NCBI GenBank assembly: GCA_036513515.1
Contig: DATBYW010000293.1
Location: 1-15,831 of the forward strand
Direction: 5' to 3'
Source: Nephthysia sp036513515
GTDB taxonomy: Bacteria > Chloroflexota > Dormibacteria > Dormibacterales > Dormibacteraceae
DNA length: 15,831 nucleotides
Of this stretch, positions 1 to 6,030 are shown piece by piece (position 1 is the stretch's first letter; every line of letters begins with the position of its first letter). The position numbers were made by a program, and so were the translations under genes. The notes under the pieces are model-generated. The model did not search any database. It was not told the DNA's origin and saw nothing but the letters and a program-made list of their open reading frames with translations.

Positions 1-40
1 CCAATGCCTGGTCGTGAAGCTCGACCGAGGGTAACGTCAT
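1..40 (-). CDS. 5' end of an unidentified gene running off the left edge
   Basis: An ATG at 40-38 on the minus strand opens a frame of 13 codons (MTLPSVELHDQAL) that continues past the window edge. A strong Shine-Dalgarno sequence, GGAGGA at 53-48 with 7 nt before the ATG, marks it as a real start. Thirteen residues are too few to assign a family. It lies about 150 bp downstream of the GH18 gene, on the same strand, beyond a GC-rich hairpin, so it may be read through from the GH18 gene or have its own promoter; I see no clear -10/-35 pair in 41-188. Confidence 0.55.
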   Translation of the reverse strand, partial: MTLPSVELHDQAL

Positions 41-148
41 TGTTGTGTCCTCCCCCCGGAATTCGGTGGTAGGTAGGCGGGGGTTCTCATCCACTTCGCC
101 CGTGCAAACCTGAACACGCAAAGCCAGCGTTAGCGCTCCCCACCCGAC

Positions 149-172
149 CCTCCCCCCGCGTGCGGGGGGAGG
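149..172 (-). terminator. GC-rich hairpin downstream of the GH18 gene (possible terminator)
   Basis: This is a perfect inverted repeat with a stem of 10-11 bp (CCTCCCCCCG paired with CGGGGGGAGG) around a 2-4 nt loop, 16 bp after the GH18 stop codon. On the minus strand no T-run follows it, so it is not a classic intrinsic terminator; on the plus strand only ACTTTAAA follows. It could end GH18 transcription inefficiently, protect the mRNA 3' end, or regulate the next gene, whose ribosome binding site repeats the right arm of the hairpin. Confidence 0.5.
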
Positions 173-188
173 ACTTTAAAGAGACGTC

Positions 189-2303
189 TTAGGGCGGGAG
201 GCCTGTGTGCCAGGCGGCGTTGTCGGTGCCGCGGACGAAGGCGTCGATGTTGCCAAAACTTCCTGAAACGGCGGCTGGATCGGATGTCCCGACGCCGCCG
301 CGAGACAGCCAGGGGCTCCACTGGCCCTGCCAATAGAGCTGCAGCAGGTCGTTTGTCGGGCCTAACGCGACGACGTCCAGACGGGTTCCGCCCCAGGACG
401 TGGTGGCTGGCGCGGAAGCCAACGTGCCTCCGAGAGCTTCCCAACGGACCCACCGAGCGCCATCCCACCACTCATGCCACAGTCCGTTGTCGCTTCCCCG
501 GACGAGCACGTCCAGAGTGCCCTGCCCTCGCGAGGTGGCTGTCGGAGCGCCGTTGCTGATCCCGCCATGGCTCTCCCAGCCTCCCCACCGCGCACCGTCC
601 CACCATTTGTGCCAGATTCCGCCGTCGGAGCCCCTCGCGAAGATGTCGAGAATCCCGTTACCGCGGGAGGCGACGGCCGGACTGGCCGTCAGCACGCCAC
701 CGAGCGGCTCCCATCCTCTCCAGCCGGTCCCATCCCACCACGCGTGCCACAGCCCGTGATCGGTCCCGGTCACCATCACGTCGACGCGGTTGGGTCCCCA
801 GGAAACAGCGGCGGGCGAGGTGCCGCTCGCAAGCTGGCCTCCGATCCGCTCCCACCCCGCCCAAACGCCACCGTCTGTCCAACGGTGCCAGAGCTGTCCA
901 TCCGAGCCCCGGCCGAAGACATCCCTGCGATTGGGGCCCCACGCGGCGGCGGTTGGCCCGGAGGTGAGAACGCCGCCCAATGACTCCCAGCCAGGCACGG
1001 CGCCAAACTTGAGGGCCAGTTCGTTCCAGAGATCGTCGCGACCCGCGTCATAGCCGAGCGCCCACATCCCGGTTCCCTGGAGCCTGTTTCCGGCGACCAG
1101 GTCGTATTTGAATCCCAGCGACAGCGCGTTGTCGTAGTACAGCTCGCGCCACTTCCCGTAGTTGCCTCCACAGGGGTCATTTGAAGACGGGCTGAGCCAG
1201 GCGGCCCAGGGAGAGGCTCCAGCGCCATCCCACCCCTGGCTCAACTGAAGATTGTTCGCTTGAGCACACTGCAGGTCGGAGATTGCAGAGCTGTACCCGA
1301 TCGCCGAGGCGCCGGAAAGAGCGGACCCATTGGCCTGGTTGCTGGATGTCGACCACTTGTAGCCGTAGTAGGGGACGCCCAGGACGATCTTGTAAGCGGG
1401 CGCCTTCGATAAGTACTGGGCGACCGCGGTGGAGTCGTTGTAGGGCGCGTAGGGGTGAAGTGGCGCGTTCGGACCGGCGCGATTTGGCAGGTCGCTGAAG
1501 ATCATGTCGTAGGCCATCACGAATATCGCGTCCGCGACTGGAGCCAGCGAGCCGATCCGGAAAATGCCGCCATCCCAACTCGCCGACCCGCTGTATGTAT
1601 CAATGCTGACGAACCCGGTTGACCGCCACTGGTGCACGCGCTGGAAGAGCTGCGTCATGAAATTTGTCATGCCGCTCTGGACGCCCGGATAGCCGGCGCT
1701 GGTCCCCTCGAAGTCGACATTCACCCCATCGAGGTTTTTTGAGGCGATCGCGTTGAGGGTGTTGTCAATGGCGGTCGTGATGGCGGACTGGCTGCTCACC
1801 AACTGGTTGATGGTTGCCGCGTCGAAGCACTTGATGACGATCACGACCCTGTCGCCGCTCTGGTGGGCCGCGTTCACCATGTTTACAAACTGCTGGCTGT
1901 TCCAGGCCGACCATCCGCTGGTCGAGGTGTCGAAGCTCCCGTCACCCCTGAGGTCCAAGCCGAAGTAGGCGACCGTCGTCAGAAGGCTGTATCTCCAAGT
2001 GTCCGCCGCCCCCAGACTCCAATAGGGAGCGAAACCGAGGACCTCGCGAGTGACCACCGGCGCTCCTCCTGCCCGTGTGGCCGGGAAGGCTCCCTTCCTG
2101 GGCTGCCGTGAGATGGGCGTGGTCGTCGCAGGCGTGAACGTGAGCTGTGCCTTTGCGTGCTCGGCATCGTCCCGCGCGTGCACGCCTGCGGGCGGATCCG
2201 CAACGCGAGGCGGCGTCGTGGCTGCCTGCGCCACGCTTCCGGTGGCCAGTGCAAGAACTGCCGCGAGCCCGACCAGACGGCGTGCTGCAGCGATTAAGGA
2301 CAA
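189..2303 (-). CDS. Secreted GH18 chitinase-like glycoside hydrolase with C-terminal PLL-type beta-propeller
   Basis: The 704-residue protein has a Sec signal peptide (residues 1-28, hydrophobic core VGLAAVLALA, probable cleavage after AQA) and a short linker. A GH18 TIM barrel follows at about 85-432. The GH18 signature DGVNVDFE is at 192-199, with E199 as the expected proton donor and D197 beside it; MAYDM at 263-267, GVPYYGY at 309-315 and GMWALGYD at 412-419 match other conserved barrel strands. The expected activity is hydrolysis of beta-1,4-GlcNAc polymers such as chitin or peptidoglycan-like glycans outside the cell, but GH18 also includes non-chitinases. Residues 437-704 form six repeats of about 49 residues of the type GWEPLGG...SWG..RLDVFVRGSD..LWHKWWDG, the PLL/tectonin-like sugar-binding propeller. 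The start is TTG, with only a weak ribosome binding site; I kept it because the signal peptide begins directly there. The gene lies 67 bp after the lipoprotein gene. Confidence 0.9.
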   Translation of the reverse strand: MSLIAAARRLVGLAAVLALATGSVAQAATTPPRVADPPAGVHARDDAEHAKAQLTFTPATTTPISRQPRKGAFPATRAGGAPVVTREVLGFAPYWSLGAADTWRYSLLTTVAYFGLDLRGDGSFDTSTSGWSAWNSQQFVNMVNAAHQSGDRVVIVIKCFDAATINQLVSSQSAITTAIDNTLNAIASKNLDGVNVDFEGTSAGYPGVQSGMTNFMTQLFQRVHQWRSTGFVSIDTYSGSASWDGGIFRIGSLAPVADAIFVMAYDMIFSDLPNRAGPNAPLHPYAPYNDSTAVAQYLSKAPAYKIVLGVPYYGYKWSTSSNQANGSALSGASAIGYSSAISDLQCAQANNLQLSQGWDGAGASPWAAWLSPSSNDPCGGNYGKWRELYYDNALSLGFKYDLVAGNRLQGTGMWALGYDAGRDDLWNELALKFGAVPGWESLGGVLTSGPTAAAWGPNRRDVFGRGSDGQLWHRWTDGGVWAGWERIGGQLASGTSPAAVSWGPNRVDVMVTGTDHGLWHAWWDGTGWRGWEPLGGVLTASPAVASRGNGILDIFARGSDGGIWHKWWDGARWGGWESHGGISNGAPTATSRGQGTLDVLVRGSDNGLWHEWWDGARWVRWEALGGTLASAPATTSWGGTRLDVVALGPTNDLLQLYWQGQWSPWLSRGGVGTSDPAAVSGSFGNIDAFVRGTDNAAWHTGLPP
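192..995 (-). repeat. Tandem repeats encoding six propeller blades of the GH18 protein
   Basis: About 147-bp units code for six blades that begin with GWESLGG, GWERIGG, GWEPLGG, GWESHGG, RWEALGG and PWLSRGG. The three central units are most alike (GARWGGW-type ends), while the last two are worn. They are in-frame protein repeats, not a mobile or CRISPR repeat. Confidence 0.8.
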
Positions 2304-2355
2304 CGCAAAGGTGCTAGTCCGCCAGGGGCGGTTCCATTCCGGCCGGATCTGTCCG

Positions 2356-2369
2356 CGGTCCCCGGACCG
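2356..2369 (-). terminator. Short GC hairpin just after the lipoprotein stop codon
   Basis: CGGTCC and GGACCG form a perfect 5-6 bp stem with a 2-4 nt loop, starting 1 bp after the lipoprotein stop codon. There is no T-run. It could act as an attenuator or mRNA-stabilising hairpin between the lipoprotein and GH18 genes, or be chance in GC-rich DNA. A 10-bp palindrome, TCCGGCCGGA, lies next to it at 2338-2347. Confidence 0.2.
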
Positions 2370-2370
2370 T

Positions 2371-2943
2371 TCAACTGCAAGCCCAGGTTCCCTGCACTCG
2401 CGTCTTACTCGAGGTTCCCAGGGTCAGCTGTACATGCCCCGAGCTCTGGCTCGAGCCCACCGAGACGTCACCGCTCACCGCCGGCAAGAAGCCGCCGTCT
2501 GAGCCTGGGACCGCCCGGCGCATCGAGGCGCGCGTCGGCGGGACCGAGTAGTCGCCCGGGCCGTGGTAATCGAGGATTTCCATGCGGAGCAGATAGGTCT
2601 GACCGCCAACCACCATCTGGAGCTCCGCCGCGAAGCCGGTGGGGCCCGGTCCGCACTGCGCAGCCGGTTGCACGCTCAAGACATGGGCGGACATTGCCCC
2701 GCTCAACATGAGATCGACCTGCACAGAAGCGTGCTGCGCTGCGGCACCCGAGGTCGCCGGCTGGCGCGCGCTTGGGGCCTGGACGCTCACGGAGGGCGAC
2801 GGCGCGCTTGCCGGCGTAGATGATCCCGAATCGCTGCTGGCCGTCGCTGCCCGCGACGAGGACGAACTCGGCGCCCCATTAGGGGCGCAGGCGGCCGCGG
2901 CCCCGATCGCGGCCAATCCGAGGAGCAGCGCGCGATGTTTCAC
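2371..2943 (-). CDS. Small secreted lipoprotein of unknown function
   Basis: The 190-residue protein begins with a lipoprotein signal: MKHR, a hydrophobic stretch to residue 18, and a lipobox ending AAAC with lipidated Cys19. A flexible Ser/Ala/Pro-rich linker runs from about 20 to 70. The folded C-terminal part (about 72-190) has alternating hydrophobic residues typical of beta strands, the segment YHGPGDYSVPP, and two cysteines, one in AAQCGPG and one in the last residues (TWACS), that could form a disulfide. I do not recognise a named family. The GTG start overlaps the stop of the upstream C39-propeller gene as GTGA, so the two are very likely translationally coupled and work at the same place, on the outer face of the membrane. 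No catalytic motif is visible. Confidence 0.75.
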   Translation of the reverse strand: MKHRALLLGLAAIGAAAACAPNGAPSSSSSRAATASSDSGSSTPASAPSPSVSVQAPSARQPATSGAAAQHASVQVDLMLSGAMSAHVLSVQPAAQCGPGPTGFAAELQMVVGGQTYLLRMEILDYHGPGDYSVPPTRASMRRAVPGSDGGFLPAVSGDVSVGSSQSSGHVQLTLGTSSKTRVQGTWACS

Positions 2944-4598
2944 TGGAGCACCACCGCCATGCTGGAGTAGGTCGCGTACGCGGCTTCAAACGTGCCCTTG
3001 CTGATCCACTGAGGGCCAAACCACGGGTTGAAGACATACACCGAGCTGTCGTTGACGCCGACCACGGTCACCGCGTGCTCGATGGGGCCCTGGTACTGCA
3101 CCCAGGCTCCGTCGAAGCTCAGCCATGCTCCCGGCGGATGGTACCGCCAGTCGAAGCTGACCCAGGCGATCACCGGATGGTTCTGGAGAACGGCGCGGTA
3201 GACGTCCGAGGCGCCGACGCCCTGGCCTTGCCTCAGCACATTTGCGCCGTAGGCGGAAGCCACCCGGGCGATGGGCGAATGGTAGGTTCCATAACCCGTG
3301 AGGGCGACCTCGCTGCCGTTGGGATCTCCGACGAAGTTGGCGTAAGGATTGCCCCAGCGGAGGACGGAGCCGGAGTAATACCCATGACGGCCGTCGACGC
3401 CCAGGTCGCCAAGGATCCTGCCCTGCGAAGAGGACAGCGACTGATGGGCCAGCGCCATCTGGAGGGCGGCCTCCTCGCAGGAGAGCTCGTATATCTGCTG
3501 CTGGTAAGGCACGGCGGCGATCACGTTGCTCGCAGCCATCCAGGAGCTGGCACCCGGCACCGAGCTCAGCACGCCACCCAGGCTCTGCCACCCACTCCAG
3601 CCCCGGCTTCCCCACCTCTTGTGCCATTCCGCCCCGTCGCTCCCGCGTACGAATACGTCGACCTGACCTGGACCCCACGTGGCAACTCCCGGACCCGACG
3701 TCAGGACGCCTCCTACGGTTTCCCAACCGTTCCAGGCTCCCGCCCACCACTTGTGCCATGTCGTTTGGTCCGATCCCTGGACAAAGATGTCGATACGTCC
3801 ATCGCCCCACGACGCGGCACCCGGGTCCCCCGCGAGGTAGCCTCCGAGTGGCTCCCAACCGCCCCAGGCTGTGCCGCTCCATCCCCTGTGCCAGAGCCCC
3901 GAGTCGCTTCCACGGACGAAGACGTCCAGGCGTCCGGCTCCCCACGAGGCCGCCGCCGGCGCCGAGGTCATGACTCCGCCGAGAGGTTCCCAGCCGCCCC
4001 AGGCGCCCTGTCCCCACCACTTATGCCAGGTCTGGTCGTCCGAGCCCCTTACCAGCACGTCCAGGCGCTGAGTGCCCCAGGCGGCCACGGCGGGTGCCGA
4101 TGCGAGGACGCCCCCGAGAGGTTCCCAGCCGCCCCATCTACCTATGTCCCACCAGGCGTGCCAGAGCTGCTTGTCAGTCCCCTCGCCGAAGATGTCGAGG
4201 CGACCAGGCCCCCAGCTTGCAATCGCGGGGGCCGAGACGAAAGGACCGGCGAACGAATGCCAGCCGTTCCAGGCGTTGCCATCCCAGCCCTCTTCCCAGA
4301 AGTTGCCGTCGGACCCGCGTACCAGCGCCTGCATGCCCGGGACCGGTGGAGCCGGGTTTAGGAAGACTGGCACCTGCGGGGCCGTTGAGATGGAGGCGGG
4401 TGGGCCCTGTGGGGCAGGGCCTGCGGGCGCCGTGCGAGGGGCGCTGGCAGCCTGGACCGGCGGACTCGGGCTGTGCTGAGGAGCGTTCGTGGCAGGCACA
4501 CCCGGCGAGGAGAGCAGCAGCAAGACCACGCCGACGACGGACGTGATTCGAGCTTCGGCCTGCGTGACGACCCCCCGCATGTAGTCGCCCAACTTCAC
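2940..4598 (-). CDS. Secreted PLL-type beta-propeller fused to a C-terminal C39-like cysteine peptidase domain
   Basis: The 552-residue protein has an N-terminal hydrophobic segment (about 19-35, VVGVVLLLLSS) acting as signal peptide or anchor, then a Pro/Ala-rich linker to about 88. Residues 89-353 hold a six-repeat propeller like that of the GH18 protein (GWEPLGG...SWG.GRLDVFVRGSD..LWH.WW). Residues about 362-552 resemble the C39_2 papain-like fold: YQQQIYELSCEEAALQM carries the probable nucleophile C374 and an oxyanion glutamine before it, EHAVTVVG carries H508, and VYVFNPW supplies N524 where many relatives have Asp. Stand-alone C39-like domains of this kind are secreted and mostly of unknown substrate, unlike those in bacteriocin exporters. 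I used the GTG at 4598; an ATG at 4580 gives the same signal region and is equally possible. TTGACA at 4620-4615 could be a -35 box, but no convincing -10 follows. Confidence 0.85.
   Translation of the reverse strand: MKLGDYMRGVVTQAEARITSVVGVVLLLLSSPGVPATNAPQHSPSPPVQAASAPRTAPAGPAPQGPPASISTAPQVPVFLNPAPPVPGMQALVRGSDGNFWEEGWDGNAWNGWHSFAGPFVSAPAIASWGPGRLDIFGEGTDKQLWHAWWDIGRWGGWEPLGGVLASAPAVAAWGTQRLDVLVRGSDDQTWHKWWGQGAWGGWEPLGGVMTSAPAAASWGAGRLDVFVRGSDSGLWHRGWSGTAWGGWEPLGGYLAGDPGAASWGDGRIDIFVQGSDQTTWHKWWAGAWNGWETVGGVLTSGPGVATWGPGQVDVFVRGSDGAEWHKRWGSRGWSGWQSLGGVLSSVPGASSWMAASNVIAAVPYQQQIYELSCEEAALQMALAHQSLSSSQGRILGDLGVDGRHGYYSGSVLRWGNPYANFVGDPNGSEVALTGYGTYHSPIARVASAYGANVLRQGQGVGASDVYRAVLQNHPVIAWVSFDWRYHPPGAWLSFDGAWVQYQGPIEHAVTVVGVNDSSVYVFNPWFGPQWISKGTFEAAYATYSSMAVVLQ
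3540..4334 (-). repeat. Tandem repeats encoding the propeller of the C39-peptidase protein
   Basis: About 147-bp in-frame units encode blades starting GWHSFAG, GWEPLGG (three times), GWETVGG and GWQSLGG. The array begins in the middle of a blade (MQALVRGSDGNFWEEGW) and ends with the complementary half (GWQSLGGVLSSVPGAS), as expected for a ring closed by strands from both ends. The plus strand of this array is open for a long way, but this is only a shadow of the repeats. Confidence 0.8.
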
Positions 4599-4848
4599 AA
4601 TCCAGGGGCGAGTTTGTCAAGTACACAATGGAGCCGTAGCCGCTTACTGATGCAATTAACCCAGTCGCATCCCGAGCGTCACCTCCGCCGCCGCAGCGCT
4701 GATTTCCAATGACGATTCCGCGTCTGTCAGGACAGCATGCGAAATTGCGGTACCCTTGCGTAAAAGTCGATTGCGCCGTGTGTCCCCTTGCTGTGTTCAG
4801 GTGCTGGACACGCTCTCAACGATCGTGACCTGGGACCGAACCCGGAAC
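4599..4848. other. Intergenic region between methyltransferase and C39-propeller gene
   Basis: These 250 bp are the largest gap in the left half and probably contain the promoter of the secreted-protein genes. Visible features are TTGACA at 4620-4615 on the minus strand and a small palindrome CTGTCAGGACAG near 4725. I see no open frame with good coding character, no tRNA-like fold and no clear terminator for the methyltransferase gene. Confidence 0.4.
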
Positions 4849-5754
4849 TCAATGATGGGCAGGGGCGCGAAGAAGTCTCAATCCGCGTTTCGCCAATCTC
4901 ACAGGTGGTCCCAACGGGCTGCTCGCCAGCAACGCCCGAAGCGACGGACGTGGCGGCTGCTGGACAGCCGGCGGTTCAAGGGGACGGGACGGACCTTGAT
5001 GAATGGCTTCTGTTTCCGGCCGCAGTCGAACCTTGCCGCCGTCCGGCTTCGCAAGGAGGAGGATGAACTCGTTGTCCTCGGGCCGCTCCGGTACTGCGTA
5101 ACCGACAAGCTGAAAGTCGAGCCGGAACTCGCGCCGAGCCGCCACGAAGAAGTCGAGGAAGCTGTCAGCCCGCCAGGCGTGGAAGTGGATGCTGTAACCC
5201 CTCTCCATAAGCTGCTCTGCATGCGCTTCAGCGTCTGCACCGCGCTTGCCTTCGACATGCGTGGACCAGTCCAGATAATGCTCCCGGCGGTTGACAGTGG
5301 CGCCGTCGCGATGCTCTTCCAGCAGGTGCTCGACTGATGTGGGGTCGCGATCGCGGTCGAATGTCAGCCGCATATCGGGCAGCGCCATGTAAACGATGCC
5401 CCCCGGCCGAAGCACTCGCTGGAACTCGAGGAGACCTCGGACCGGGTACTCGAGGTGCTCCAGAAGGTGGTTGGCGATGACGAAGTCAAGGCAGCCGTCG
5501 CTGAAGGCGGATAAGTCCTCCGCGCTGCCGACGACTTCGACCGGGGCAAAAGTCTCACCGGCCAGCTCAGGGTAGTGCTCGCGCAGCCCCGGCTCCGACA
5601 GACGGTCCACGTACGTGACCTTGGCTCTCGCCGGCACCGCCAGGGGATGGTGGAGCGCGCCGATTTCGATGCCCTCGCCGCTCAGCCATGCGGCCATCCG
5701 GCTCCGCGTGTTTGTCAACGATCCATCAACCACGACTACATATCCTAGCGACAC
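4849..5754 (-). CDS. Class I SAM-dependent methyltransferase (first of two paralogues)
   Basis: The 301-residue protein has a Rossmann-type methyltransferase core. GIEIGALHHPL at 28-38 is a variant of motif I, D50 ends the second strand, FVIANHLLEH at 91-100 is the motif IV region seen in the Methyltransf_11 group, and LRPGG at 115-119 follows. A basic, Pro-rich tail (about 240-301) follows the core. The substrate is not visible; beside glycan genes a sugar or lipid-linked glycan O-methyltransferase is the best guess. The same EIGAL..P core with VD about 15 residues on occurs in the second methyltransferase, so they are paralogues. The start is uncertain: GTG at 5754 gives the longest frame, but ATG at 5697 (MAAWLSGEGIEIG) has a GGAG in front and would fit the core better. 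Confidence 0.85.
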   Translation of the reverse strand: MSLGYVVVVDGSLTNTRSRMAAWLSGEGIEIGALHHPLAVPARAKVTYVDRLSEPGLREHYPELAGETFAPVEVVGSAEDLSAFSDGCLDFVIANHLLEHLEYPVRGLLEFQRVLRPGGIVYMALPDMRLTFDRDRDPTSVEHLLEEHRDGATVNRREHYLDWSTHVEGKRGADAEAHAEQLMERGYSIHFHAWRADSFLDFFVAARREFRLDFQLVGYAVPERPEDNEFILLLAKPDGGKVRLRPETEAIHQGPSRPLEPPAVQQPPRPSLRALLASSPLGPPVRLAKRGLRLLRAPAHH

Positions 5755-5783
5755 CCATGACGTTCAGCGGGCCCACCACCAAG

Positions 5784-5891
5784 CAGGAGTGCAACTAGTG
5801 AGTGGGACGCCACGACGGGCAGCCCAAAGTCGATCCAGCGCATCGCGGAGCGCCGTTGTTTTGGCCGCGACTTGTCGTACAAAAGGACGCG
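5784..5891 (-). pseudogene. Decayed fragment of a sugar nucleotidyltransferase gene
   Basis: The minus strand encodes VLLYDKSRPKQRRSAMRWID followed by FGLPV, matching VVLYDKSRPIQRRSEMRWID and YGLSV at residues 155-178 of the intact nucleotidyltransferase encoded at 7248-7970. At DNA level 5828-5882 differs from 7451-7505 at only about 4 of 55 positions by hand alignment, while similarity fades quickly on both sides. An open frame of 66 codons (5945-5745) covers it, but the flanking residues match nothing in the intact protein and the catalytic N-terminus is missing, so it is a remnant and not a gene. It sits in the 276-bp gap between the two methyltransferase genes. It may come from a partial duplication or from a lost related gene. 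Confidence 0.7.
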
Positions 5892-6030
5892 ATTCGCTGT
5901 CTCCGATTGGCCTGTCCGCTCACCGACGGGCGGACGGACGGTCATAGGCTGTGAAATGGGAAGGTAAGCAAGTGACTGGCCCAGCCCTATCGCAAGTCAC
6001 TGCAAGCTCGGGTGCAGGAGTCTAACTCAA

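Noticed and set aside
192..995. Regular repeats resembling a repeat array such as CRISPR
   Set aside because: The units are about 147 bp, in frame, imperfect, and encode propeller blades; there are no short identical repeats with unique spacers.
2940..3516. C39 domain as a bacteriocin-processing exporter
   Set aside because: There is no ABC ATPase or exporter membrane domain in the protein or beside it; the domain is fused to a secreted propeller.
3075..4361. Long plus-strand open frame of 428 codons opposite the C39-propeller gene
   Set aside because: It is antisense to the tandem blade repeats, whose codon bias keeps the opposite frame open. It has no recognisable domain or signal, and its residues are rich in Pro/Arg as expected for a shadow frame.
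5710..5718. TTGACAAAC shared with 4612-4620 as a pair of matching promoters
   Set aside because: Both contain a perfect -35 hexamer, but neither has a convincing -10 at 16-18 bp, and this copy lies within or next to the coding start of the methyltransferase. Nine bases can recur by chance.
5745..5945. 66-codon minus-strand frame as a functional small gene
   Set aside because: Only the middle matches the nucleotidyltransferase, and that match is a piece from the C-terminal half without active-site motifs; the ends match nothing, so it is annotated as a gene remnant.
5971..6001. Inverted repeat AGTGACT / AGTCACT as terminator of the second methyltransferase gene
   Set aside because: The stem is only 7 bp with a 17-nt loop and no T-run, too weak to call.
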